Notes: a model not told the origin generated them from the sequence alone. Shown: positions 50,557 through 63,399, counted from the stretch's first letter. The stretch is DNA of 64,000 bases from Antedon mediterranea (GCF_964355755.1 NC_092675.1:17685312-17749311), one strand, 5' to 3'. Numbers and translations: made by a program.

Positions 50557-53500
50557 TTACTGTTGGCCATCTTTCTTTTCTTTCGAATTATAATAAACAT
50601 GATCCAATTTCCCGTTGCGATTAATCGTAACCCAGTATTCATGTTGTGAAAGAGGGCGGTCATCCATACTCATGTACGATGCATGATTCTTCCTACCGAG
50701 TGTTTGCGTTCTTAGCGGCGAAGCATTTGAAGTGGAGGTCATAGGTACGTACTCCCTGCGTTTACCATTCATAAAACTAGAAGCCGCGTAGAGTCCGTCG
50801 GTTTCCAAGTATTGGTTCACAGGCGGAGGCGTAACAGTTTCAGCATACTGGTTCACTTTGGAGCTACCAGCACTGAGTGTGGATATGCTGCTGTAGGATG
50901 CGTTGCTCGTTGGCCGCGGGATCATGTAATGATTGGAGTCTTCCTCTATGTGGGCGTAGTTGTCGTCATTGTAACGTCTACCAAAAGTTCCCAATCTTCG
51001 ATAATCACCAAGAGTTCTCTATAAACACAAGCAAATAACACAAATTACATTGAAGCTTTTACTCAAAATTGAGAGGAAACAATTTATATAATGTACTCTG
51101 TTACAATGTAACCTTCCTTCCTTTCCTTTTAGTCCAGGAGTATTAGACAAAAAAAGGTAGAAATAAATATGCTAAAGCTGAATTTTTCAGGATAGGTGCT
51201 CAAGGTTGTCTGGAACAACATACTAAAAGTAAACCAGATTTAGCCATTTTTAATCTTAACATTATTTACCATATGTTGTCTTGACAACCAGTAGGTGTAA
51301 TTAAACAATTTTATATTCACTGTAATGGAAAAGTTTAACAAAAAATGACCGGAAATTCCTGTTTTGACCTTTGTCCATTAATTTGGTTATCTCAGTATCC
51401 CATCAACGACTGGCCATAGAGTTTACCTGACCAGGGTAAACTGGTCTCTACGTCGTTACACCGGCCTACATTTCCGCATTTTTGCATTCCAGGTACGACT
51501 CGGGTTATACAATTCCGTATCAACTCCGCATATTTACTGGCAGTGTAAAAGGGGTATAATACTTTTAGGATTAAAATACAGATAAATAGAATATTTTAAA
51601 ATGTAAATGTTTATTGTTAAGCAATTAACTTCCTGTTTATGTTTATTAATTAATTAAAGTAATAATTTAAATAGGAAATCAAATTCAAGTTTAAAGGTTG
51701 TACATGTGTAATTAGATAGTATTGCTTTTCCACTTTTTCTCAATTTCTTTGTAAAATCTGTGCTTTTTTATATTTGAAATGAAAGTGTTTGAAATCAATA
51801 AATGAATGTAAAATATGAAGATTTATTTAGACAGTGGTGTTGTTCTGAGAAAAATCATAGATGATGGTGCTGATTTTTAATCAAACATTATACCCTTAGA
51901 TTATTGTTAAGCAAGTATACAGTATTAACCACCATACACTAGTAAATACTGTATATAAATGGGAAAAAAGATTAGGGAAAAGAGACAAAAGGTTAAGTAA
52001 ACATACTGCTTTCCTTGCCTCAACATCAGCTGGTTCTGCTTCTATACCAGCTGCGTATGTATTAGGATTACACGGGTTTGGTTGCATTGGTAAAGACCCT
52101 TGTCGTATCTGTAATGGTACATCTTCTGCATGAGGAATCTTCTTTTGTTTTCGTAATCTATCAATAAAAAATAATTAAAATTATTTTTACCAACATTATT
52201 TTTTGAGCACTTTGTGGATATGTGCACTTTATAAATCTTATTATATTATCTTATCTTTGTGAATATAGCTAATTCTTATTCCGAAAATGGACAGTGTAGT
52301 ACAGCATATCATCAAAAAAATGTGTTTATTTTCTTGTAAACAAGAAAATGTGTTTATTTTCTTGTAAACAAGAGATAGTTGAGAGTTATGTTGTGGACAG
52401 ACAAATGAGTACTGTTTGGTGGCAGCTTGACACAAACAGACCCTTAAGCTCCATCTACACTATCAAACCAGTCCATATATTTGTCACATAAACTTTAATA
52501 GGGTAGACAGAGCTTTAGTTGAGATGAGATTGGTTGTATGTGAACTAGACCACTGCACTCTGATACTACTGTATAAAACACATTATTAAGCTCTGTCTAC
52601 AATATCAAACTTTATGTGACAAATGGACTAGTTTGATAGTGTAGACAGAACTTTAGGCAGTATAAAAGACAACCATTATTATTATTAAAACTTTGTGTAG
52701 GCCTATGACTAATTAAGACATTTTGGCAGTATCGGTAAGACTTAAATAATAGTCTCCTAGACAGGTCAAAAGGTGATAGGATACTGCCTGAATCTAGAAT
52801 CATTTTATCTAATTTTTATTTTTATCCATTCATCAAAGTTTCTCTCAAGCTATACTTATCTGAAATGCCAGGATATCAAAAATAAATTAAAGTGAAAGTA
52901 ACAACATGAAAACTAAATTTTAAGGACTCAGTTTGTTTTACTTTTCAGTAATTTTATTTATTTTGTAATTCTTACAGGTTTACCTGGAAAAATGTGTATA
53001 TTTAATGTGTATTGATAACATTCTTAGTATTCCCATTGTTTTGGTTGCGGACAAAGACAAGGTTTAATAAGGCCAAAATAAGAATACAAGTACAATGTTA
53101 AATAAGGCGCATTATGCTAAAAATCTCTTAATGTGATTAACAAGGAAAAATTAAAATTAGCTGACAGATATTAATATCCCAAGAATTCCACAGGAAGAAA
53201 GCCCAAAGCCCGAAAAAAAGTAGGATAACCATTTTAATTTAGTAATTTATATACTTTTTCACTTACCTATAACAGTACAGGAACATTAGGAGGATGACTA
53301 ACATCAGAATAAACAAACCAACAACACTTGCAATGATGATGAGTAGATTCCAACTGTTACTTGTATCTGCACTAGGTGTTTCCCAGGTAGGGTCTAATAA
53401 CTCACACCTAGATCCCATGTACCCTGATGAACACCTGCAATTAGTAAAATATAATAATTAAATATTGTTGATTACTTCTGTTAAGGGGATCTGTTTTCAA

Positions 53501-56500
53501 CTCTATTTGTTTACTCCTGTGTAAAAGATACTTATTTATTCATTGGCATTTGCATATAGCCCAAAAGGAATGGGCCAATGACCTAATACAGAACCTCTTG
53601 TTTACAAAATAGGAAATAGACTTTTTCTATGTGTACATTAAAGAAAAACATGAAAAATGAAGATTAATTAAATCAGACTTTGAATATTATGTCATTTTGT
53701 AGTTTTAATAAAGTTAATCACTTCCATAGAAAAAAAATAGTAATATTTTCACTTATAAATTGACAAAATAAATGGTTAAATTCAACCAAAAACCCACTGG
53801 CGCAGCCAATTTGACAATTTTTTGCTTTAAATTATCCGGTAAATACATTTTTTTACGATCCAATTTGTGGTCAAAGTGGATTCCTATTATGTTACATTGA
53901 AATGACATATTCAACAACAATGTTGTCAAGAATTATTTTTTCAGGGGGACAATACATCTTTTATAATTATTAAAATAAAGGACACTTCTCAGTTCAACAT
54001 TGAGTTTAAAGAACAATTTTGTCTTTGAGGTACAGTATATCACTATGAAAAAAAAGGTGGGCAAAGATATGCTCTACTGTAATTCTGTCTTATCTTATAA
54101 TATTAAGCTATTAAATAATTCAAATAATGCACTTTAAAAAAGGTAAAGCATACTAAAAATAATCAGTAGAATAACATATTATGCCAAAAGGTGATAAGAT
54201 CAGACTACATACAAAGATCAAACAGAACCTGGTTTCCTTGATTATATGCGGTACAAATACAGTAAAATACTTGTTTTCATATATTTTCACTGAATGTTGA
54301 AATGTTGAAAGATATTGCCACAAGTCTACATTTGGTTTTTTAAGAAGATACATTTTATTTGAGAAGGTATGATATGCCATATACGATAATTTATTTATAT
54401 ATATATATATTATATTTATATAAATCCAAAGGCAAATTACTGAAAAAATGACAATGCTGTGGGTATCAGTGGCTGGATCTCAATGGAGATACAAAAAAAA
54501 AGCGAAAAGCTAAATCAAAACGATTAAAGTAAAACAGCCAAGAAAAGTTAGCAGAGCTTTCAGGCAACACTAGCCCTTCATCAGTATATATATTTATATA
54601 TTACATAGCCTATGTAAATACGCGAACGTGATTGGTTGAAACTGCATCACATGAATACCGCTGCGATCGGATCATAAATCGTATATATCCTCGAGAACGA
54701 TGATATTGAGTAATTTTCGCGTAATTATCGTGTCCCTGTCATTAATCATATAAATTATCGAGTACGATGATATTGACTGTGTAATTTTCGTGTGGCAACA
54801 CTCACGTTTGCCGATAAATAAACAAAAGTCATCTAGTGGGTCTTGAAATCCCGATGAAATTGTCACTCCAAACGCTTCATGCGCTGCGCCACGGAACTTG
54901 CTTGAAGAAAATACTCAACTAAACTATTTAAACTATGCATACATAGCGCCTTCATTTATTATTAGTCCTCCCTAGATGTGATGAAACACCGTTTGTGATT
55001 GGTTAATACTCACAGTAGTAACCGGTACGCGCGCGACGCACTGAACATCCGGTAATTCGGCTTATTTATTCGGCCTACCTGATAATATTATTATTATTAA
55101 TGTAGGCTTATTGATGGAATTTCTTCTGTTATTATTTAAACGACCTAGGCTAGTGAATATTTTATTGCCAGGGAATCATTAATTAGTAATTATCTGTATA
55201 TTGTTCTTTGCAAGGTAAGGTGTTTATATACTAGGCAGCTTGTTTACATACGATACAAATAGGAGGCCTAGCCTAGCCTAGCTTCACCCGACCCAGCAGA
55301 TTTGTTCTTGGCTATGTAATATAACAGATATCGCCTTTTATATCGGTAAAATATAAGATTTAACATCCTCTCGGGATGATATTATGTTCTCAGGAAATTA
55401 TATATATCCCTCAGCTGCCGCTTCGGGATATATATATTCCCTCGAACATAATATCATTCCCTCGGGGATGTCAAATTTTATATTTCACCTCTAAGCAGGC
55501 AATATCTGTATATTCCCACTCACTTGAGGTAAATTATATGAATAAAAGAGATTCTTTACAATACATTGCAACATGTAATCAATCAGCATTTTCCAAAATA
55601 CAAGAAAAGTATACAAGTAATAATCAGTTTCACCATACAATTAACCATTTTGTTTTTATTTAACTGTTCACACTGTAGTGTTTAAAACTTACCTTGGAGT
55701 TGGCAATGGAACCATCTCCGCCTAAATAATTATTTCACAGTGCTGATTTAACAAACTTTGTATGTGTGATATACTCTTCCGCTAAACTGTTTAATTCCAA
55801 ATCACTCGAAAAGTTTGATCACACATGGAGTAACATAAGAAATGTGTTGATTTGATCAATAACTTAGTAAATGTTTCACTGACACCAATCCACAAAATTG
55901 CTTAATTTTAATACATAATTATTTGAAAAATCAACAGAGAGGTTGTTACTTCGCAGAAAAGAACTTAATAAATGACAAAGTACTCATGACACTTGCTTAA
56001 ATGTTTGTTGTCAATAACCTATTGTAAAGTCATCAATTGTTTTGAGATGACACTTGCAAGAGCGGTTTACCTTCAAAGCTATTATGATCTTGTTGATAAC
56101 AATGAAATGCAAATAATAGAGACTCGCTTGCTTGGTTACAGACTGCTACTTTGGCACCAGATTTCTTACCGTGAATCCCACAAATATTTTAATTATTTTA
56201 ACAATTCTCTATTTCACAATTTATAAAGCATTAGTTCAAAATATTTACTTCAGAAGATCTCTATTTAAATCTGGATAATATATGGATCACTAGGCCATAG
56301 TCAATTGACTATGATGACTATGCCTACTACACGTGCCTCACTGCCTCACTACAATAACAAACTGACCTGGGAGCATCATTGTACATGTTTCTTCTGATGA
56401 ACATTACACAACCCATAGCCTACTGTACATTTTCAGAATATGAAACAGACCTAAAACAAAATTGTTCATTTATCTAATACATTACTGGTATCAGGACCGT

Positions 56501-59500
56501 AAGCCACCAGTGTGGTTGGTAAGATGACCACAGAGGCCTATGGTAACCTAGGTTTGAACAGAGATCATTCCCTTTTCTTGCGACAACCCCACCACTTTTT
56601 TTCTTGTGGCTACATGACTGGGTATACAGGTGGCATTTTTAACAAATTATTTATTGTATGAATACAATTTTGATAGAACCCCAGAATTATTAAAACATAG
56701 AAGAATATTGAGTGCAGCATATTCAACAAATGAAATGACAAATCATACTCTTCTTCCATCCAGAATACTACAAATTAAGGTTCAGAAAATTGACAACTTT
56801 TGTATAAAAAACAATTATTCTCTATTTTACATGAAATCAGAATATAAATTGTTTGACTGACTTGTTCAATGTTCTATACGTGAAACTTCCTTTTAACAAT
56901 CTTATTGACAAACACATTGACAAGCAAAAAGCATTATTGAAATCTGCAACAATTAAAGAAATTATGGGTGACGTAAACCAGCCAGTGACACTGAGAACAT
57001 AAAACATTTATATAGTTCAACCGCCAAAAAAACATTGTAAACAAAGAAGTTTCTTAAAATTAGTTACGTCTGTTCAATGCCAGAACTGACTTAAGTATAA
57101 TTGTGCCATTTTAGGATAGAAGCATAACCTTCTTGCTACATTATCCCTTTCGTTGAATATAAAAATTGTTAAGAGAAAGGAGGCAGTTGAGGAGGATGTT
57201 TGCCAATTTTGTTTATAAAAATCAATTTTTCTAATAATTTCATCAAGGATCTACAAAAGCCATCTTGCAACATAATCAAAATTTTGTATTACCAGTTCAA
57301 ATGCTAGTACACACAAATTGTGTGTGTTTCAATGCCCAGAAAAATAGGCACACAACTTTTAAACGGTGCTAACAGACTCTCCTAAGTGAGACTTGCGTAT
57401 TTAAGGTTTTGTTTTACTATATCCAATTAAGAACTGTCACTGCAGAAATGTGACGTGTGGTTACTTGTTGTATGCAACGTGCACACACATGCTTTAATAA
57501 TATTGGATTAATATGATTAAATATCCAACTTTTACAAACAATTACCACTTTTTATGTGGTCCAAAATATATGGTTTTCAGAACACTTGATGGTTCCTTGA
57601 TGATCAAAGCATGGAGTTGTAAAAACGCAACTCCCTGGTTGGTCGAAGCATGCTAAAAACTATCCCATTACAAACCATCTCATTCATAAAACAGGTTGTT
57701 GTACTGTGAATTAACTAGTAAAACAGCTGATAAATGCACATAGGTGTCATCATGAATGTAAAAAATAAGCACTAATTAAAAGTAAGGAAACAGACCTTGA
57801 CAGACCTAGCGCCTGTTAAGCAATGAAAGATTATTAGTAGATGAAGGAAATTGTAGGGGGCAACCACAAAGACAAGGTAGACACGTCTTAATCAACACAT
57901 CCTCCATGTTCTATGTCCATCGTGTTTTCTTTCCCATGGTTTATGTTACGTTCTCACCCACTTGAACAAACCTGACCAAGCAAGGGGGCAGGGGGAGGAG
58001 AGATGTTTGAGTAGAGTGATCGGGATGCTGCTATTCACCAATGAGGTTAATATTAATCAAGTAATAAAGTTATATTTTTTGCCAAGTATCTATATAAATT
58101 ATGCTTAATTCTGACATAGGTGAGCACAATGGAAAAACTTGGAGAAAAATCTCCGCTTTTGATACCTACTTCATCTATCTCAGATGTACTGTGAAACGTA
58201 GATTTGATAACATTAGTTTTCAGTATTACGCTTTTGTTCCATTTTTGTTTTTTTACGACATCTACCGACATTTGTGGATATCACAGGATTATTTTCACAC
58301 ATTCGCGCTGTTCAACTGGCTTCCGGGTCACGTAACTTCCCGCAAAATGGCCGTTGGTGGCGACATTCAATATTTTTTTTTTTCAATAAGTCCAGAAAAT
58401 ATGGATACATGGCACAATCAACTCATTGATATTAATTCTATATGAAATAGGGAGTGGCAGGACATATGAGGCGCTGAAATGACAGGCTTTTACTTTATGT
58501 CTTTGATTTTAATCAGTAACTAATTATTTATACTATCTATTAATCACTTAATCAAATTTGGGTGCGATTTTGTTACTATAGGAGGCCTGGTACCAGGATG
58601 AGGTGTGATACACCTTTAATTTTTATATTTCAGTTGCTTGCTCTGTTTATAATTATAAATGGTGTCTACTACGACCGATATATAAGTAGGCTACGAATTA
58701 TTCATCAGTCATATGCATAGATGTCACCCGGGCCTCATTTTCCAGAGTCGTTGGTCATGTTTCTGAGAACCATTTGGGTACACCCACTAGAGGGTGCACG
58801 AGTGAACCCTCTAGTAATAATAAATTTTACTAGAAATGTTACAGTACTGTAGAGTGAATATGTCTAAGCAGCGTCCTGCTGTTGTTTCCATGTTCACCAT
58901 TGGTCACCCAGTAAAGAAGGCTGCATTATAATCATTGGAAAAATTATGGAATTGCTGTCCTGGTAACTGGCCATACAATATAATTATACCACCTCTCCCT
59001 AACCTTTGTTTGTTTCTGGATTAATAGGATCATTGAGTAAAATGGAATTAATAAAAACTAAAAGAACTAAAGCAAACTTCACTGAAATGCAGGATTCAAA
59101 TAGGATCCTGATGTCGAGCTTTTAAACATTTATTAGAAACTAATTCAGTATGTCTGCATAACCTCATCTACACGACTTTATATCCTAAATCCTGCTCACT
59201 GTTTTACATATTTTCCACTTATTATCACCGTACCATCGGTGTAAGCCCAGAGTTAAAAGCATACAAACAAATTCTGGTGTTTACCTCCAGTAAAGGCAAA
59301 ACAGTTTATGAGGATGGTATTAAAGCTGTAGGCTATCGTAGTTTGAGTGTAAATGGGGATAGCCAGTGGTACAACAGCATTTGATAAATGCTTTAGGAAC
59401 TATGTAAAAGCTGCTCTACTGCAATTACTGTAGTAACTGCAATTTGTTTACTCTTTTAATTTGTTTATGCAATTATTAAGCTTTTTTAGTATATCATGCT

Positions 59501-62500
59501 CACTGCTTAATGCAGTGACTGTCTCATAAAATTGAACCTAACATTGAAACTAACATCATACTTTAATACAGTAAATATTACTGCAGTGAGTAATTTCAAT
59601 ATGAATATGTATATTGTGTTGTCCTTCAGATGGGCCCTTTATTTATTAGTCAAGAAAAGCATTATTGAAAAACAGACTAATATTATTTCATTTGTAATTA
59701 TTTTATACTTGTATAAAGTTTAAAATTTCGCCCTTATACAAATGAATGATCATCATCCAACGAGCATAGTCCTACAGTTCAATGTAATTCAAGGTAATTA
59801 AAATGAATGATCATCATCCAACGAGCATAGTCCTACAGTTCAATGTAATTCAAGGTAATTAAAATGAATGATCATCATCCAACGAGCATAGTCCTACAGT
59901 TCAATGTAATTCAAGGTAATTAAAATGAATGATCATCATCCAACGAGCATAGTCCTACAGTTCAATGTAATTCAAGGTAATTAAAATGAATGATCATCAT
60001 CCAACGAGCATAGTCCTACAGTTCAATGTAATTCAAGGTAATTAAAATGAATGATCATCATCCAACGAGCATAGTCCTACAGTTCAATGTAATTCAAGGT
60101 AATTAAAATGAATGATCATCATCCAATGAGCATAGTCCTACAGTTCAATGTAATTCAAGGTAATTAAAATGAATGATCATCATCCAATGAGCATAGTCCT
60201 ACAGTTCAATGTAATTCAAGGTAATTAAAATGAATGATCATCATCCAACGAGCATAGTCCTACAGTTCAATGTAATTCAAGGTAATTAAAATGAATGATC
60301 ATCATCCAACGAGCATAGTCCTACAGTTCAATGTAATTCAAGGTAATTAAAATGAATGATCATCATCCAACGAGCATAGTCCTACAGTTCAATGTAATTC
60401 AAGGTAATTAAAATGAATGATCATCATCCAACGAGCATAGTCCTACAGTTCAATGTAATTCAAGGTAATTAAAATGAATGATCATCATCCAACAAGCATA
60501 GTCCTACAGTTCAATGTAATTCAAGGTAATTAAAATTATTAAACAAAACAACAAAATACTTACAAACACTTTGCACGATTGGAATCCTTTGAGTAAAAAC
60601 AATCGCCACCATGTAAACAGTAATATTCAAAATTAACTGGACAATTCACAAATCGTTCATTAGGTTTAAAGTCGATTGGTTTTCCAGAGGGTAGATTACC
60701 CCAAGGATGGTGTGTAGGTCCAACACCTATGTGTCCCTTAGAAGGATTCCTTGATGGCGTCGTCGATACAAACGTTGGATTTGTATTGAATGTCATCGCA
60801 CGTGACGGTTTTCGACTATTCTCCTGCATTTTTGTTGCTTTTGATAAATGTGGTGTTGAGGATGTTGTAGTCGTTATTGAATTATAGTCGTAATCCCAAA
60901 TAAGCGCACCTTTAGCTGTAAATACATAAACAATAACATTTTCAATAAGAGCTGTTTATCAATGAACATAGAGGAAACTAGAGTTTAAAAACATAATACG
61001 ATTTGATAATCTACATAATTGGATGAAGTGAGAATGAATGTGCACCATAGGTTACGAATAGGCGTGCTTTTCTACAACTAGCAAAGCTATACAGTACTCC
61101 TAGCAACCACCAACATCTAGTCATTGCCATGTGAAGACTTGTTGGAAACAAGTCGAAACGTCGCACACGTACATATTTATGAATGGTTTAAGGTAAAGAA
61201 TTATATTATACAGATCGTTAATATAAAACCAGATAAAAACATTTTTTGAGGAATCATAGGATTTACACAGTAGAACTCCAGTCTACAAAGGATCGTGCAT
61301 GATTGACATCACCATGGTGATGACTCATTTAGTAAATAATTTGGAGAGTATTTTGTATGACAGTTAATTACTGATATTAAATTGAAATTGGTTTGATTAA
61401 GATCTGAGACAGGAAAATCAGGTAACAGGAAATAGTTAGTGGTCATTACAAACACACATCAATGTCCTTTCAGTGAGGTAAAGGTCATGGTACAATTTGT
61501 TGGCACCTTACACATATCCCAGTATAACTTTCATTAAAAAAAAATCTTTATTCAATTGAATTCATAATTATTCAATAAGCTTATCAAGTTTATTTTCCAT
61601 TGTTAATATTATTTAAACATAGTCCGGCCTTGAATAACTTTATAAATAATTACTGTTACAAGATTTATGAAATGCTCAAAATTGCCTAAAACATGCTGTT
61701 GATTAAAAAATGGCAGGAAGATATACAGAAAAATCAAAAGATGATACTTGACAATCACAATGATTATCAATTATCAAGTGTGTATAACCTAATGACAGAC
61801 AAAATATCTTTAGAATACAGTAAATCATATTGAAAGTTGGAAAGTTCCTAACTTATTATCTTCATTTTTTAAACTAAACCACATCCTTGTATTTCCATTT
61901 CGTTTTTGGTTATGCATGATTGCAGAGGATGAATCAAAACTTTTTGAAAAAAAGTAATGGAATGCTTAATTCTTGTCCTCCATCAAATGTCAAATTCAAA
62001 TGTACTTACAATCTGCAATAGTAACTATATCATTTCAATTCTATTTTCGAACGTATTCAAATTTAAATAGATTACTATAATATTATTTATTTTAAAATTT
62101 TCAAAACTGTTTCTTAGAAACCATATTTTTAACTGTAAAATTAAAAATAAAAATATGTTCATAATTATTTAATATTATATCAAAAATTATGAAAATTTGG
62201 GTCGTTTTGATATCGAAGGTTATAAAAGCTTGTACCTGATTGAAGGTATAGGAAGTGAGAACAGCTAATTTATAATCTATATTAATCTGTACGGGTTGAA
62301 AAATTAGAAGGCCAGTCAGTTTTTGCTAGAATCTGGGTCACTCCCGACAATATTTAGTCAATAACCGAGGTCAGGGGTCAATATGTATATGGTGCACATA
62401 GATATGATTCTTAGGATTTGCATAATTTGACATAGGATTGGGCATTAATTCTTTTTAAGCAGAGTTAGACCTAGTTACCTAGACCTTACCAGAAGAAAAC

Positions 62501-63399
62501 AGTTTTTGATTTGATTTGAATTTATTAGCAAAAATCATCATTCAAAATACATACAAAGTGATATGTCCTTCCAAATCCAACTTTAAATCTTCAAACATGT
62601 TATCCAAATTTAGAAATCGAAATCGAAACTGAATCTTGATTGATATACCTAAATGTTTATATTTCCTTACACTACTTTTATTAAGCAATTCATTTTGGTA
62701 AATTTGGCTGTTAAAACCAGTAAGTAATTAGTGTTCATCTTTGTCAGTAAATAATGTAGTGACATGCTTCTACAATCTTTTTCAGTTGCATTATTGTAAG
62801 AATAAATCACTAATTTATTACTATCTAAGCCTTCAAACAATAATATAATAATTATAGCTCAATTGGTCTTATCCTGATGAGGGGGTACATGACACAACAA
62901 AAACAGATAGCAGGTGGTATTAACACAATAATAATAGTCAAATCTGTTTGCTGTATAAATAACATACAAACATGATTGAAAACAGCCCAAAATCGTATTT
63001 ATTGTATCGTATGACAATGTTTTTTCAAAAGGTAATATAATTTTAAAATGTAAACATAACAATATACTGCCTCTCTTGAAAAACTGCTAAATTGTATTGA
63101 AAATATTAAATAGTCAAAAAGGGTATTTTACATGTGATATTGGGAGGGCTCTAGAAGTACAAGACCATAATATGTATGGTCTGCATATTATCAGTCTGAT
63201 GAGATGACTGGTGGTTATATGGTATATTCAACTTAAAATAATATTTGAAATAAAAGACTTCATGTACCTGTACAATTTCCAGCTACTCCATTTCCCTCAT
63301 AGCCATTTAAACAGTGGCACTCAAAAGATTCCTCAGTATTGACACAAACTCCAAATTCCTGATCGCAATTATTATATTCTGGTCCTAATTGGCATTCAT
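50557..63399 (-). CDS. Membrane-anchored EGF-family ligand precursor (3' part of gene)
   Basis: Five minus-strand exons: 63399-63268, 60915-60564, 53434-53267, 52157-52007 and 51018-50557 (stop), with matching phases. Exon 1 is a calcium-binding-type EGF domain beginning DECQ, with GVCVN..ESFECHC. Exon 2 is Thr/Ser-rich, then starts a second EGF domain (CPVNFEYYCLHGGDC…KC). Exon 3 completes it (CSSGYMGSRCE), followed by a short stalk and a transmembrane helix (NLLIIIASVVGLFILMLVIL) with a basic stop-transfer. A ~200-aa cytoplasmic tail rich in S, T and Y follows. The EGF spacing and juxtamembrane position fit ligands of EGFR/ErbB (TGF-alpha, Spitz, neuregulin, pro-EGF), released by ectodomain cleavage. 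The 5' end lies beyond the window; which ligand is not resolved. Confidence 0.85.
52321..52374. repeat. 28-bp direct repeat, two copies
   Basis: TGTGTTTATTTTCTTGTAAA with CAAGAAAA is repeated back to back; each unit has the palindrome CTTGTAAACAAG. Intron of the EGF-ligand gene. Confidence 0.85.
52446..52516. mobile_element. MITE family A, copy 5 (mini)
   Basis: A ~70-bp reduced form: AAGCTCCATCTACACTATCA on the left and GGGTAGACAGAGCTTT on the right. The central part is largely deleted. Confidence 0.75.
52588..52654. mobile_element. MITE family A, copy 6 (mini)
   Basis: AAGCTCTGTCTACAATATCA on the left and TTTGATAGTGTAGACAGAAC on the right enclose ~25 bp. It lies 70 bp from copy 5. Confidence 0.8.
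53636..53961. mobile_element. MITE family B, copy 3
   Basis: Same orientation as copy 2. The right TIR is intact (GGGGGACAATACATCTTT); the left TIR has lost its GTCCCC part. It lies in the EGF-ligand intron upstream (transcript-wise) of the transmembrane exon. Confidence 0.8.
54425..54600 (-). mobile_element. Penelope-like terminal relic with hammerhead-ribozyme core
   Basis: On the minus strand, CTGATGA (54584-54578) is followed by a short imperfect stem and loop and then GAAA (54561-54558) and GCTCTGC. CTGATGA…GAAA are the two invariant boxes of a hammerhead ribozyme, and Penelope-like elements are known to carry them in their terminal regions. The flanking A-rich sequence shows no RT fragment. 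Confidence 0.55.
55348..55485. repeat. Imperfect ~138-bp palindrome
   Basis: Left arm phrases ATATAAGATTTAACATCC and GGGATGATATTATGTTC recur inverted on the right as GAACATAATATCATTCC and GGGATGTCAAATTTTATAT. The centre is the second inverted pair TATATATATCCC/GGGATATATATA. It lies in the EGF-ligand intron. Confidence 0.8.
55800..59380. other. Long EGF-ligand intron, mostly featureless
   Basis: Open frames exist (e.g. 58101-58445) but show no domain, no splice-bounded conservation pattern and no codon bias that I can judge. A less AT-rich patch with AAAATGGCCGTTGG lies near 58345. I call no gene here. Confidence 0.45.
59391..59600. mobile_element. MITE-like repeat family C, copy 2
   Basis: Shares CTATGTAAAAGCT.CTC.ACTGCA, CAGTGACTG.CTCATAAA and the inverted right-end AGTAA.TACTGCAG with 37344-37535. 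It borders the minisatellite. Confidence 0.6.
59741..60533. repeat. 61-bp minisatellite, 13 copies
   Basis: Units begin at 59741 and every 61 bp to 60473. Each reads AATGAATGATCATCATCCAA, then CGAGCATAGTCCTACAGTTC, then AATGTAATTCAAGGTAATTA and a final A. Copies are identical except for one site: CAATGAGC in units 7 and 8 and CAACAAGC in unit 13, against CAACGAGC elsewhere. It is in the EGF-ligand intron, its nearest end 30 bp from the splice donor of the exon at 60564-60915. Confidence 0.98.
60916..63267. other. EGF-ligand intron between the two EGF exons
   Basis: AT-rich. It contains the hammerhead-like stem at 61131-61163 and otherwise nothing I can support. Confidence 0.5.
61131..61163 (+). 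ncRNA. Hammerhead-like stem of a Penelope relic
   Basis: GTGAAGACTTGT, loop TGGAA, ACAAGTC and then GAAACGTCGC. The 7-bp stem is perfect and GAAAC follows it directly, as in the ribozyme boxes of Penelope-like elements. But the first box reads GTGAAGA, not CTGANGA, so it is probably inactive or only related. Confidence 0.35.

Noticed and set aside
55694-55722. Micro-exon of the EGF-ligand gene (minus strand, strong AAG/GTAAGT donor)
   Set aside because: At 29 nt it would break the frame between exons that join correctly without it, and the acceptor lacks a pyrimidine tract.
56630-56860. 76-codon ORF in the EGF-ligand intron
   Set aside because: No recognisable motif and no splice or promoter context.
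58101-58445. 114-codon ORF as a gene
   Set aside because: No domain, no signal peptide, low-complexity end and AT-rich codons; it lies in an intron of the opposite strand.
59741-60533. CRISPR array
   Set aside because: The units are back to back with no unique spacers, in a eukaryotic intron; it is a minisatellite.
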